Source: Chitinophagales bacterium (GTDB lineage: Bacteria > Bacteroidota > Bacteroidia > Chitinophagales > UBA2359). Taken from it: DNA of 64,000 bases. Positions within the stretch are counted from its first letter, which is position 1. Each line of letters opens with the position of its first letter. Below, piece by piece: positions 8,632 through 18,034 of the stretch. The DNA is taken from the NCBI GenBank assembly GCA_041392475.1, contig JAWKLZ010000001.1, forward strand, positions 2,728,001 to 2,792,000, in the 5' to 3' direction. The notes under the pieces were generated by a model. The model was not told where the DNA came from, ran no database searches, and saw nothing but the letters and a program-made list of their open reading frames with translations. A program made the position numbers and the translations under genes.

Positions 8632-10230
8632 ATGAAAGGATTACCCACAGGAAGACAGAATTTTAAAGCTATCATTGAAGAAGATTTGATTTACGTTGAT
8701 AAAACTCGCCCCATATACGAGTTGCTATCATCGGGAAGATTGTATTTTCTTTCACGCCCTCGCCGTTTTGGAAAATCCCTTTTGTTGTCCACTTTTAAGT
8801 ATATTTTTTGGGGAGAAAAAGACTTGTTCAAAAATCTATACATTGGACAAAAGACCGATTATGATTGGGAAACGTATCCTATTTTGCAGTTTAATTTTGC
8901 GGATTATGGGTATGAGGTAGAAACTTTGGAAGAAAGCCTTATTTATGAAATTCAACAATATGCAAAGGAATACAAAGTTGAGGTGCCTCCTCTGTCTCTT
9001 TCGCTGCAATTCAAATCTTTGGTGGAGCAGATTGCTCAAAGAGGCAAATCTGTTGTGGTTTTAATTGATGAATATGACAAACCTATTGTTGATTTTTTGA
9101 CAGATAAAGTGAAGGCTAAAAGGAATCAAGAGATATTGAGAGATTTTTTTAGCCCCTTAAAAGGCTTGGATACAAAAAATTACATTCACTTCTTATTTAT
9201 CACAGGTGTTTCTAAGTTTAGCAAAGTTAGTTTGTTTTCGGATTTGAATAACTTGACGGATTTAACGATTGACCCAGTTAGTTCTGACTTATTAGGAATT
9301 ACACAAGAAGAATTGTTGGTTTATTTTGAAGACTATATTCAAAAAGCAACTGGAAAATTTAAAATGTCAAAAGAGAAGATTTTGAAGGGAATTAAGCTGT
9401 GGTACAACGGCTACTCTTTTGATGGAGAAACTCGTTTGTACAATCCTTATTCTTTGCTTAGTTTTTTTGGAAAATATAATTTTGGTAATTTTTGGTTTGC
9501 TACGGGTACGCCTACTTTTTTGGTGAAAAGCATAAGAGATAAGCATATTGACCCTATGGAACTTGAAAACAAAAAAGTTCCCGAAAGCTTCTTTGACAAA
9601 TATACACTTCAAAATTTGGACATCATTGGTTTGCTATTTCAAACGGGTTATCTAACCATCAAAAAAGTCAAAAGGAGAGGATACGAAAAGAGTTATTTTT
9701 TGGGTTATCCAAATATTGAAGTCCACAAGTCGCTGGTATATAATCTATTGGAAGAATTTACCCATCAAACCAGTTCGGTAGTAGGGGTTGCTTTGTTGAA
9801 AATGCAGGACGCTTTGGAGGAAGGTAGGATAGATATATTCATTGACCAGTTGACTGTTTTGCTTTCAGATTTGTCCTACCATTTTTCGCCCAAAAAGAAA
9901 AACAATCAACAAACTAAGTTTGAAGTTTGGGAGGGTTATTTTCAGACCATCATTTATTTGATAACGGCTTTTATGGGTTTGTATGTGCAAGCCGAAATCA
10001 CTCGACATCAAGGGCGATTGGATTTGTTAGCGGAAACGGATCATTATCTATATTTGATGGAGTTCAAATTGGATGAACCTGCTCAAAATGCCATTGCTCA
10101 AATTAAAGCCCGAAAATACGCTGCTGCTTATCAGAATTCCCCAAAAACGATTTTTCTTGTTGGTGTTGGTTTTTCTAAAAATGAACGCAATGTAGCCTCT
10201 TGGGAAGCTGAAGAATGGGTTAGAAACTAA
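8632..10230 (+). CDS. AAA-ATPase-like / PD-(D/E)XK (DUF1703) protein
   Basis: A 532-residue protein of a family present in many copies in Bacteroidota. It opens with the characteristic MKGLPTGRQNFKAIIEEDLIYVDKT. A Walker A-like loop PRRFGKS follows (about residues 43-49), then a Walker B-like VVLIDEYDKP (about 143-152). A C-terminal nuclease-fold domain has GRLDLLAETD...YLYLMEFKL (about 461-481), where D and ExK are the PD-(D/E)XK residues. The ATPase part is related to STAND/ORC-type ATPases. Function is not established; mobile or defence roles have been suggested for the family. The 3' end overlaps the convergent UbiA-like gene by four bases. High copy number elsewhere in the genome would be expected. 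Confidence 0.88.
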   Translation: MKGLPTGRQNFKAIIEEDLIYVDKTRPIYELLSSGRLYFLSRPRRFGKSLLLSTFKYIFWGEKDLFKNLYIGQKTDYDWETYPILQFNFADYGYEVETLEESLIYEIQQYAKEYKVEVPPLSLSLQFKSLVEQIAQRGKSVVVLIDEYDKPIVDFLTDKVKAKRNQEILRDFFSPLKGLDTKNYIHFLFITGVSKFSKVSLFSDLNNLTDLTIDPVSSDLLGITQEELLVYFEDYIQKATGKFKMSKEKILKGIKLWYNGYSFDGETRLYNPYSLLSFFGKYNFGNFWFATGTPTFLVKSIRDKHIDPMELENKKVPESFFDKYTLQNLDIIGLLFQTGYLTIKKVKRRGYEKSYFLGYPNIEVHKSLVYNLLEEFTHQTSSVVGVALLKMQDALEEGRIDIFIDQLTVLLSDLSYHFSPKKKNNQQTKFEVWEGYFQTIIYLITAFMGLYVQAEITRHQGRLDLLAETDHYLYLMEFKLDEPAQNAIAQIKARKYAAAYQNSPKTIFLVGVGFSKNERNVASWEAEEWVRN

Positions 10231-11099
10231 AACTGACCTCCTCCCCAAACCAACAAAAACTGCAACAAAATAGTCGCATCCAACAATCCTGTATAAAACT
10301 GGTCGGGTCTATCGGTTTTGGTTTGCTGAATCAAGACTGCCGTAGAACGATAGGAAATCAATAGGGCAATGAAAATAGATACTTGTGGATGACTGGGTAA
10401 AAATAAGTAGTTGATGAGTGCAATCAACCCCAAGGCTGCCAAACAAAAATAGGCTAATTCTATTGTCTTTTCTACTCCAATAACCTGCGGAATGGTTTTG
10501 AGATTGCGGCTTTGGTCGTAGTCCATGTCTCGTATGTCGAAGGGCAAGGTAATCGCAAAAATGAATAGGGCTTTTTCGAGGATTACCAACCAAGTATGTG
10601 GGTCTTGAAAGGAGGCATTGCATTGAAGAACAGGGAGAACGGCAGTGCTGATGGTCCAAATAAAGGCGATTAAAAAGATTTTCAACATCCCTATATCTCT
10701 CAGTTTTTTCCAACCTGATTTGCTCGGAATCAATGGCAAGGTATAAAGAACGGTGATGGCTGCTGCACTTACCAATACAATTTGTACGGTGCTTTTGAGT
10801 TGCCAAAAGAGGTAGAAGCAAGCCGTTGAAGTAGTGAACATTAAGACACACAAGAGGTAAAAAAGTTGGGTTCGATTTTGGGGCTGGCGAAACATTTGGT
10901 TCATTTCCTCCAAACTTGCCAACCGTGCCAACACATAACAAGCCATTGTCGACAGTCCCACTATTGCCAACAATTCATCCCACAAAATCGGCTTTTGCAG
11001 CAATAAGTAGGTCTGACAAGTTGCCGCAACGGCACACAACGAAATGAGTATTTCGCTGTAAATCAGAAGGTTGGCAATTTTTTTGAGGAATCTTGGCAT
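10227..11099 (-). CDS. UbiA-like prenyltransferase-family membrane protein with degenerate first Asp motif
   Basis: A 290-residue, highly hydrophobic protein with about eight predicted membrane spans. The second aspartate-rich motif of UbiA enzymes is present as DIRDMDYDQ, followed by NLKTIPQVIGV, which is typical of the family. The first motif (NDxxDxxxD), expected near residue 60, is replaced by LARLASLEEMNQ, lacking the aspartates that bind the diphosphate Mg2+. It may therefore be inactive, or act on a different substrate. Its end overlaps the end of the DUF1703 gene by four bases. The gene appears to stand alone. Confidence 0.72.
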   Translation of the reverse strand: MPRFLKKIANLLIYSEILISLCAVAATCQTYLLLQKPILWDELLAIVGLSTMACYVLARLASLEEMNQMFRQPQNRTQLFYLLCVLMFTTSTACFYLFWQLKSTVQIVLVSAAAITVLYTLPLIPSKSGWKKLRDIGMLKIFLIAFIWTISTAVLPVLQCNASFQDPHTWLVILEKALFIFAITLPFDIRDMDYDQSRNLKTIPQVIGVEKTIELAYFCLAALGLIALINYLFLPSHPQVSIFIALLISYRSTAVLIQQTKTDRPDQFYTGLLDATILLQFLLVWGGGQF

Positions 11100-11171
11100 T
11101 TACAAATTTGTGTTGAGATATTAATGTTTTGAGATTTTGTGTTTTGATGTACTAAAAGATTCTTCAGCAAT

Positions 11172-11669
11172 TCAACCATTTAACAATTCTTCCACTTCTT
11201 TTTCCAGCCACATCAATAACAAATAATCATTGTGTGCAGATTTACTATTCTTGCAGACAATGAGAGCTGTTTGCAGTTGGATTAGGTTTTGTTTTTGGGT
11301 CATTGGAATAGTTGAAATAGCTTTGAAGAAATCAAGGTAAAAATAGGCTAATTGTTTGTAATCAGCATCAAAATGTGGTTCATTGACATAATTCAATACT
11401 TTCAAAAAATTCTCCGTTTCCTGCAAACTTCCTTCCCAATCCTCCATTTGATACCAGAAAATCAACTGAATGAATCGCAAATAATAGTATTGGTCTGGTG
11501 GTAATTGGCGAATATTTTCGGGAATACATTGCAGCTCTTTCTCCGTTTGCTTCGATAAAGCATAGCACATTACTTTGATGCATAAAAAACGATTTTTGAC
11601 TTTGGGATAGGCTTGAATTTCTGCATGATTTTGTTCATAAATATCCAAGGCTTTTGGGTAGTGTTCCAT
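11172..11669 (-). pseudogene. C-terminal remnant of a TPR-like protein (hypothetical)
   Basis: The first methionine past the upstream terminator is at 11669 and gives 165 residues. The helical sequence resembles the C-terminal half of TPR-like proteins such as the 515-residue product at 30591-32138, though I did not align them. The frame stays open and protein-like upstream (HQFLHSFNSFSNLV) until it runs into the perfect hairpin at 11776-11816, so an N-terminal part is probably missing. The formal GTG start at 11795 falls inside that terminator and is not credible. No signal peptide or motif. Could also be a short genuine gene. Confidence 0.5.
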
Positions 11670-11775
11670 TTTCACCAAATTGCTGAAGGAATTGAAACTG
11701 TGAAGGAATTGATGGAGGTTCCGAAGAAACACGAGGCTGCAAAGAAGAAAGGGTGTTTGTATACAAAAATACTTA

Positions 11776-11816
11776 AAACAAAGGGCAATACACACAAGAT
11801 GTATTGCCCTTTGTTT
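11776..11816 (-). terminator. Rho-independent terminator of the subtilase-Kazal operon
   Basis: A perfect 17-bp inverted repeat (11776-11792 and 11800-11816) with a 7-base loop. On the minus strand it is followed by TTTTAAGTATTTTTG. It lies 42 bases downstream of the Kazal gene. Confidence 0.85.
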
Positions 11817-11858
11817 ATGAGTGATTCTGATGAGGTTTAGAAAGTTGTTGAAGCTTCC

Positions 11859-12092
11859 TTACTTATCCACACATTCTCCTTTTTCCCACTTCAAAAGCCC
11901 TGCATTGGTTGCAAAACAAGTATTGGAGTAAGTTTTTCCATCGCAGCCACAAACAGGATCATAGACTTCAATACAGGCATCTTTGGAAATTTTGGATTTG
12001 TCAATACACGTTTTATCTACTTTTTCGCACTGTTGTTGTGACAGAATCAAAAAGAAGAAACTGAGAAATATATACCCGAAATGTGTCATCAT
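11859..12092 (-). CDS. Secreted Kazal-type serine protease inhibitor
   Basis: A 77-residue protein with a hydrophobic signal peptide (residues about 5-18) and one Kazal domain: C-IEVYDPVCGCDGKTYSNTC and a final cysteine in KWEKGEC. Kazal domains block serine proteases by presenting a reactive loop. The sequence before the first cysteine (LSQQQC) is a poor lipobox, so free secretion is more likely than lipidation. It starts 33 bases after the stop of a subtilisin-like protease on the same strand and shares its promoter and terminator, so it is probably the protease's own inhibitor. The pairing is inference; the domain call is firm. Confidence 0.9.
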   Translation of the reverse strand: MMTHFGYIFLSFFFLILSQQQCEKVDKTCIDKSKISKDACIEVYDPVCGCDGKTYSNTCFATNAGLLKWEKGECVDK

Positions 12093-12125
12093 ATTGGAGT
12101 TTGAAATGTTAAATTGGGGTTTCGG

Positions 12126-13454
12126 TTATCGTTTCGCTACTCTATCTTTGTTTGAATCTTTGTCGGTATTCAGAACCCTTGAAGAATTGATAGTGCCATT
12201 GTTGGACAACAAAATACCTGCCACATAAGGAGATGCCATTGAAGTACCGTCCATATAAGCATAACCGCCGTTTTTGTAGCAAGAACGAATGTTTACGCCC
12301 GGCGCAGCATAATCAACAGGTGGATTGCCATAGTTGGAAAAACTGGCAATGTTGTAGTTCCAATCCATTGCAGAAATGGTGTAAAGACGTGTACCATTCA
12401 AGCGAGCAGGGGATTTGGTATTGGCTTGCTTGTTATCGTTGCCAGCAGCAAAAACCATGTGAACACCTGCCGAACCCAAACTTCTTATCTGTGTTTCCGA
12501 TTTTGCAGAAGAAGTGTTCCACAATCTATCCCACCAGTTAGGAGGAGTTTTGCCCAAACTCATGTTCAATACATCTCCTGCAATATAGTATTTGGCTACG
12601 TGCTGCAATCCTTCCAAAATATCAGACCAAGAACAACTCCCTCCACTTGTACATACCTTTACGGGAACAACCCATGCTCCTGCTGCTACGCCTCTTGTGC
12701 CGATGTTGTTGTTTTTGGCTGCCACTATTCCCGCTACATGAGAACCGTGTCCGTGGTCGTCGTTGGCAGAGTTGGTGTAACCTACGCAAGATTTTCCATA
12801 AGGGCCTCTCACGTTCAAATCAGGGTGATCGAGGTCAATCCCAGTGTCCAATATCCACGCCCAATACGGACTGCCTGTTTTGTCGGTCCAACCTGTATAA
12901 TTGGTTCCCCAACTTGGTGATTGTGCCAAGACCAGTTCTTCGGCTTCTGTTTCGGAAGTTTCTCTTACAGCAGCTACATTGATGGTCATTTCAAAATCTT
13001 CACCCATACCCAAAAACTCGTCCATTTTGGCGACTTGTTCTTGGAGTTCCTTGGCTTGTCGAGAATTCATGTCTTTAACAGAAAATCCTGTGATGCTTCC
13101 TGTATAAACCTCTGCAATCTGTTTCGGAGAAATCTTCAATCTACTTTCTGCAATTTTTAATATCGTTTCTCTCGCTTCTCGGTCATATTGGTCAAATAAT
13201 TTTGCTTTTTCCTCCCTTTCTTTGGATTGAGACATTTTTTCACCGTACTTGTCTAGGAAGGACGGAACAGCTTTATCATTGAAGATGAAGATGTAACTGC
13301 CAGGAATGATTTTGGCTTTTGGGTCAGATTCTCGAAGAGGAATTTCCTGAATTTTGAAGTCTGCTTTGTCTTCTTTTGGTTGGGCAAAAACATTTTGAAA
13401 ACAAGCAGCTAAAACAATAAGCATAGCCACGCTACGAATAACTAAACGTTTCAT
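12126..13454 (-). CDS. Secreted subtilisin-like (S8) serine protease
   Basis: A 442-residue preproprotein. It has a signal peptide (to about FAQ24), an inhibitor_I9-like propeptide (about 46-130, beginning IIPGSYIFIFND), and a catalytic domain with Asp203 in ILDTGIDLDHPD, His236 in HGHGSHVAG, the oxyanion Asn339 in AAGND and Ser405 in GTSMASPYVAG. The layout is that of proteinase K/subtilase proteases. There is no T9SS sorting domain, so it is likely periplasmic or exported otherwise. It is the first gene of a two-gene operon with a Kazal inhibitor. Confidence 0.95.
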   Translation of the reverse strand: MKRLVIRSVAMLIVLAACFQNVFAQPKEDKADFKIQEIPLRESDPKAKIIPGSYIFIFNDKAVPSFLDKYGEKMSQSKEREEKAKLFDQYDREARETILKIAESRLKISPKQIAEVYTGSITGFSVKDMNSRQAKELQEQVAKMDEFLGMGEDFEMTINVAAVRETSETEAEELVLAQSPSWGTNYTGWTDKTGSPYWAWILDTGIDLDHPDLNVRGPYGKSCVGYTNSANDDHGHGSHVAGIVAAKNNNIGTRGVAAGAWVVPVKVCTSGGSCSWSDILEGLQHVAKYYIAGDVLNMSLGKTPPNWWDRLWNTSSAKSETQIRSLGSAGVHMVFAAGNDNKQANTKSPARLNGTRLYTISAMDWNYNIASFSNYGNPPVDYAAPGVNIRSCYKNGGYAYMDGTSMASPYVAGILLSNNGTINSSRVLNTDKDSNKDRVAKR

Positions 13455-13509
13455 AGATAAACGGATTTTAGGTTAGAAGATGAATTATTGGTGAGTAGTG
13501 GCTGCGATT

Positions 13510-13541
13510 CAAATTTACTACAAATAAATGAGTTTGTCAAA
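13510..13541 (-). promoter_or_regulatory. Promoter of the subtilase-Kazal operon
   Basis: On the minus strand a TTTG (13541-13538) is followed after 20 bases by TAAATTTG (13517-13510). This matches the Bacteroidota -33/-7 arrangement and predicts a leader of about 50 bases before the protease ATG at 13454. Confidence 0.65.
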
Positions 13542-13712
13542 TAAATGTCATTTCCGTTAAAGAAATTAGCTGGTATAGAATTTGATTTTTTCATATAACT
13601 TTAGGTTGAAGCATTTATTATAGATAAACTAAAGGATACATGAAGACTCGAAATATTTAGGCAAGGGTGATGAGATAGAGAGGTTTGTTTTGGCAATCTA
13701 AAATAGTTTCTT

Positions 13713-13720
13713 TATTTTCG
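13713..13720 (+). promoter_or_regulatory. Probable -7 box TATTTTCG
   Basis: The box has one mismatch to TAnnTTTG, with a TTTTGG about 21 bases upstream. The ATG at 13726 follows after five bases, implying a leaderless or nearly leaderless transcript. Confidence 0.4.
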
Positions 13721-13725
13721 TCAAT

Positions 13726-14133
13726 ATGAACCTACAAGCAAATATCAACCGAGTCAAAAGAAGTTTTATCATTTATGCAGCCATTGTATTACTGCTAACC
13801 ATCTGGAACATAATAGCTCGTGCTGATGGAGATGCCGCCATTACTTCACAAGTGATTCGTGGAGGAGTGAGGGTAGCCATGATGGTTTACCTCGCCCTTC
13901 AATTGCGTACTTTTAGAAAAGGAATCTGGTGGATTTCGGTGATTTTTGCGGGAATTTTAGGGGGAGGCGCATTGATTGCAGCTGTTTTGGGTACTATTGT
14001 CGGGTCGGTGTACGCTACTGAGTCTACCAATATGTGGTTGTATTTGTTGCAATTGTTAGTACCTGCTTTTCTTTTGTTGGACGCTTTGTATGTGTTGCTG
14101 AAGAAGGAAGTGAAAGAGCAATTTGTGAATTGA
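13726..14133 (+). CDS. Small membrane protein of unknown function
   Basis: 135 residues with about four hydrophobic segments (near 14-28, 48-60, 68-95 and 103-124) and a basic C-terminal tail KKEVKEQFVN. I do not recognise a family. It stands alone, convergent with the lipoprotein gene at 14178. Confidence 0.72.
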   Translation: MNLQANINRVKRSFIIYAAIVLLLTIWNIIARADGDAAITSQVIRGGVRVAMMVYLALQLRTFRKGIWWISVIFAGILGGGALIAAVLGTIVGSVYATESTNMWLYLLQLLVPAFLLLDALYVLLKKEVKEQFVN

Positions 14134-14177
14134 AGTTTTCTAAACTCGTTGCATTAATCTAAGAAACCAAATTGAAG

Positions 14178-15014
14178 TTAAGGGTTAATACAGTTATCTT
14201 CTTCCCCTATTGCATTGCCGAAATTAAATTGAGAAAATAGCGTATTCGAGAAATCAACGGATTGATTTATCTCTTCAAAAATTTGTAATCGGTCATTCTC
14301 AAAAGTAAACCCAACTATCTTGTTTCTATTTTGATTGGGTACATAAAACACCTTTTTGCCGAGCTGTTCGGTTAAAACCGACAAACATAAATTCCGTTGG
14401 CCAATCTCATGATTGCTATACAGACTGGTTTCGTCCAAAACCTGAAGAACTCCCTGTTCTATCTTTGCCACCTTCAGAATTCCTCCAATGTGAGGAGTTT
14501 GTATCCATACCAATTCAACATTCTCATCATTGTCCAAGTCATTGATTGCTACAATGTTTAACCAACGATTAGGCGTTCCGATTTCTTCAACATGGGCATA
14601 TTCAATTAGTTGTTCATTGACTATTTTGTAAATTGCAATGCCCGCACCTTTTGAGACATGAGTTCTAATCGTAATGATTTCCAATGCGCCATCACCGTCC
14701 ACATCATACAATCTTGGGCGAATATCTTCAAAGACAAAATCACCGGAAAGCGTCAACTCATAAAAAACACCCTCTACCACTACCACCAATTGCCCCGCTT
14801 CAATTTTGTCCCCCATAATACCGTGTTGATACCTCTCCGTAGGCATCGCATATTGTGCATACACCCGACCGTCCGAACTGATAGCGATTTCTTGCTCAGG
14901 AAGCTGCTCATAATTAGCAGCCAATTGAAGTAAAATATTGGGGTTTTCCATTTCTTTTTTACAAGCAAATAGAGAAATGATGAAAAGAAGAAAAATTAAT
15001 GAATTGGTTTTCAT
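14178..15014 (-). CDS. FG-GAP/VCBS-like lipoprotein
   Basis: Starting at the ATG at 15014 gives 278 residues with a lipoprotein signal peptide ending SLFAC (lipid-anchored cysteine). An alternative ATG at 15059 would add 15 residues with no signal character. The body has blades with Asp-rich loops, DVDGDGALEIITI and INDLDNDENVELVWI, as in FG-GAP/VCBS beta-propeller repeats. Probably surface or outer-membrane attached. Function unknown. It lies just upstream of uvrA's 3' end on the same strand but is unlikely to be related to repair. Confidence 0.78.
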   Translation of the reverse strand: MKTNSLIFLLFIISLFACKKEMENPNILLQLAANYEQLPEQEIAISSDGRVYAQYAMPTERYQHGIMGDKIEAGQLVVVVEGVFYELTLSGDFVFEDIRPRLYDVDGDGALEIITIRTHVSKGAGIAIYKIVNEQLIEYAHVEEIGTPNRWLNIVAINDLDNDENVELVWIQTPHIGGILKVAKIEQGVLQVLDETSLYSNHEIGQRNLCLSVLTEQLGKKVFYVPNQNRNKIVGFTFENDRLQIFEEINQSVDFSNTLFSQFNFGNAIGEEDNCINP

Positions 15015-15084
15015 AGTTATTGTATAGAAGGAAAATGAAGGTGATAATGTGAGCTTCAAAAAGAAGGCAAATATCTCCAGTTCT

Positions 15085-17931
15085 CTATAACTCCAACTTC
15101 AAAAACTCCCCTGTATAACTTGTCGGATGGACTGCAACCTCCTCAGGCGTACCCTTACAAACCATATTGCCACCCTTAGAACCACCTTCAGGTCCCATGT
15201 CAATGATGTAGTCTGCCACTTTGATAACATCCATGTTGTGTTCGATTACCATTACGGTATTGCCCTTGTCCACCAATTTTTGCAAGACTATGAGCAACAA
15301 ACGAATATCTTCAAAATGTAGTCCAGTCGTTGGTTCATCAAGGATATACATGGTTTTGCCCGTATCTTTTTTGCGAAGTTCGGAAGACAGTTTCACCCTT
15401 TGTGCCTCACCACCCGAAAGCGTAGTCGCTTGCTGTCCGAGTGTGATGTAGTTCAAGCCTACATCCTGTAGGGTTTTGAGCATACGGAAAATTTTGGGCA
15501 TGGGTTCGAAGAATTCTACGGCTTCTTCTACGGTCATGTTCAGCACATCCGAAATAGATTTTCCCCGATAGCGCACCTCCAGTGTTTCCCGATTGTAGCG
15601 TCTGCCCATACAGGTTTCGCACTCGACATACACATCAGGCAAAAAATTCATTTCAATGACCCTCATTCCGCCGCCTTGACAGGTTTCACAACGTCCACCT
15701 TTCACATTGAAGGAAAAACGACCAGGTTTGTAGCCTCGAATTTGAGCTTCGGGCAATTGGCTAAACAAAGTGCGAATCAAAGTAAAAACACCAATATACG
15801 TTGCAGGATTGGAGCGAGGAGTACGCCCAATGGGAGATTGGTCAATTTCGATTACCTTGTCTAAATGTTCCAAACCTTCAATGCTTTCATACGCCAAAGG
15901 TTTTTTAACAGCCCTATAAAAGTGCTGGTTTAGAATGGGATAGAGTGTTTCGTTGATAAGTGAAGATTTGCCGCTACCCGAAACCCCCGTCACACAGATA
16001 AATTTGCCAAGCGGAAATTCGACATCCAGATTTCGGAGGTTGTTGCCTTTCACACCCTTCAATACCAGCGTTTTGCCGTTACCTTTGCGCCTCTTTTTTG
16101 GCACTTCTATTCTTTTAGTGCCATTGAGGTATTCGGTTGTCAAAGTACCCTTTAAGATAAAATCGGCGGGTGTGCCTGCTGCTACAATTTCGCCCCCATG
16201 TTTGCCTGCACCAGGGCCAATGTCAATCACATAATCCGCCGCCATCATGATGTCTTTGTCGTGTTCGACTACCAAAACACTGTTGCCTGTTTCCCGCAAT
16301 TCTTTGAGGGCTTCAATCAGTTTCTGGTTGTCTCTTTGGTGCAGTCCGATGCTGGGTTCATCGAGTATATAGGTGATACCCACCAATTTAGAGCCAATTT
16401 GGGTGGCCAAACGAATGCGCTGTGATTCACCTCCCGAAAGACTGCGAGAAGGGCGATTGAGGGATAAATAGTCCAAGCCAACATTCAATAAAAAACCCAA
16501 CCTCGCTCGGATTTCCTTCAAAATATCTTTGGCGATGGTTTTTTGGCGCACTGTTAAATCTTCTTCAATGTTGGTGAACCAGTTTTGCAGTTCTTCAATG
16601 TCCATTTCACAGAGGTCTGCAATGTTTTTGCCCACGATTTTGAAGTGCAGGGACTCTTGTTTCAAGCGTTGACCATTGCAGACAGGGCATTTCTTTTTGA
16701 CCATAAACGCCTCTGCCCACCGCCTGATTCGCTCCGAAATATCTTTGTCGGCATAGCAGCGTTTGATGGTATTGATTACTCCTTCAAAATCCAAGTCATA
16801 CCACCGTTCTTTGCCAAATTGAATATTGACAGGGATGCTTTCGCCATTCGTGCCATATAGCAAGATTTCGAGGGCTTCTTCGGGTAGGTCTTTGATGGGG
16901 GTGGCAAAGGTGAAGCCGTATTTTTGGCTCAATGCCCGCAGTTTTTTGAAGGTATGGTTGTCCCGCACTTCTCCATAGGGGCGAATTCCCTGCTCATTGA
17001 TGTTGAGATTTTCATCGGGAATGACCAGTTTCATATCTGCATCGTGTATGAAACCCAAGCCTTTGCAGTTTTGACAAGCACCGTAGGGCGAATTGAAGGA
17101 AAAGGTATTGGGAGAGGGTTCATCGTAAGATACACCTGATTCGGGGTCCATCAAGAGTTTGCTGAAGTTGTGTGTTTTTCCTGTTTCGTGTTCCAAAATC
17201 ATCACCAAACCTTTGCCCATTTGCATGGCGATTTCCAAAGAATTGGTGAGCCGACTGGCAAATTGGGGTTCGATTTTGAGGCGGTCTATCACTACTTCAA
17301 TGTCGTGGATTTTGTAGCGATCCACCTGCATTTTGGGTTCAATGTCCACTATTTCGCCATCTATTCGCACCTTCAAATAGCGCTGCTTGCGGAGTTGCTC
17401 GAAGAGTTCTCGGTAGTGTCCTTTTCGTCCTTTGACGAGGGGCGCAAGCAAGATGATTTTTTGGTCTTTGAAGTACTTGAAAACGTGCTGAACGATTTGT
17501 GGCTCAGTGAAACGCACCATTTTTTTGCCTGTGGCGTGGGAATAGGCATCGCCTGTTCGGGCAAAGAGTAGGCGCATGAAGTCGTAAATCTCGGTAATGG
17601 TGCCGACCGTAGATCTGGGGTTTTTGTTGGTGGTTTTTTGCTCAATCGAAATAACGGGACTTAAACCTGTAATATTCTCAACATCAGGGCGTTCCATGCT
17701 GCCGATGAATTGCCGAGCATAGGCCGAAAAACTCTCCATATAGCGCCGTTGCCCTTCTGCATAGATGGTATCAAAAGCCAGCGAGGACTTACCGCTTCCG
17801 CTGATGCCTGTGATGACCACCAATTTGTTTCTAGGAATGAAAACATCTATGTTTTTGAGGTTGTGCACCCTTGCACCATAAACATTCAATGACTCAATTT
17901 CTTCTTCGCTGATTGCAGGCAATTCTTGCAT
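15085..17931 (-). CDS. uvrA: Excinuclease ABC subunit A
   Basis: The damage-recognition ATPase of nucleotide excision repair: UvrA2 loads UvrB at lesions. The 948-residue length is normal. Two ABC ATPase modules are present, with Walker A loops GISGSGKSS (N-terminal) and GVSGSGKSS (about 645). The signatures are LSGGESQRIRLA and LSGGEAQRVKLS. The zinc-finger cysteines are seen in CQNCKGLG, CPVCNGQRL, CETCQGGG and CETCMGRR. Its first codons and upstream region are duplicated at 22089-22219. Confidence 0.98.
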   Translation of the reverse strand: MQELPAISEEEIESLNVYGARVHNLKNIDVFIPRNKLVVITGISGSGKSSLAFDTIYAEGQRRYMESFSAYARQFIGSMERPDVENITGLSPVISIEQKTTNKNPRSTVGTITEIYDFMRLLFARTGDAYSHATGKKMVRFTEPQIVQHVFKYFKDQKIILLAPLVKGRKGHYRELFEQLRKQRYLKVRIDGEIVDIEPKMQVDRYKIHDIEVVIDRLKIEPQFASRLTNSLEIAMQMGKGLVMILEHETGKTHNFSKLLMDPESGVSYDEPSPNTFSFNSPYGACQNCKGLGFIHDADMKLVIPDENLNINEQGIRPYGEVRDNHTFKKLRALSQKYGFTFATPIKDLPEEALEILLYGTNGESIPVNIQFGKERWYDLDFEGVINTIKRCYADKDISERIRRWAEAFMVKKKCPVCNGQRLKQESLHFKIVGKNIADLCEMDIEELQNWFTNIEEDLTVRQKTIAKDILKEIRARLGFLLNVGLDYLSLNRPSRSLSGGESQRIRLATQIGSKLVGITYILDEPSIGLHQRDNQKLIEALKELRETGNSVLVVEHDKDIMMAADYVIDIGPGAGKHGGEIVAAGTPADFILKGTLTTEYLNGTKRIEVPKKRRKGNGKTLVLKGVKGNNLRNLDVEFPLGKFICVTGVSGSGKSSLINETLYPILNQHFYRAVKKPLAYESIEGLEHLDKVIEIDQSPIGRTPRSNPATYIGVFTLIRTLFSQLPEAQIRGYKPGRFSFNVKGGRCETCQGGGMRVIEMNFLPDVYVECETCMGRRYNRETLEVRYRGKSISDVLNMTVEEAVEFFEPMPKIFRMLKTLQDVGLNYITLGQQATTLSGGEAQRVKLSSELRKKDTGKTMYILDEPTTGLHFEDIRLLLIVLQKLVDKGNTVMVIEHNMDVIKVADYIIDMGPEGGSKGGNMVCKGTPEEVAVHPTSYTGEFLKLEL

Positions 17932-18034
17932 GTAGGATTGAAAATTATGTGATTGTGTTGAAAAAACAAGCTACAAAAGTAACAATTGTTTTGCCGTTTT
18001 TTTGTTTTCCTTCCATGTTAAAAAAAGGAATTTT
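17902..18034. repeat. uvrA 5' region, copy A of a long direct repeat
   Basis: About 133 bases covering the first ten uvrA codons and the upstream region. A diverged direct copy lies at 22089-22219. The last 50 bases of each copy are almost identical, including a shared stretch ending GTTTTTTTGTTTTCCTTC. Confidence 0.85.
17974..17981 (-). promoter_or_regulatory. Probable uvrA -7 box
   Basis: On the minus strand this reads TACTTTTG, matching TAnnTTTG, 43 bases upstream of the uvrA start. The degenerate second copy of this region near 22163 no longer matches the consensus. Confidence 0.45.

Noticed and set aside
10309..10941. 210-codon minus-strand ORF overlapping the UbiA-like gene
   Set aside because: It is in another frame of the same strand and its composition is not protein-like; the UbiA-like frame has the conserved motif.
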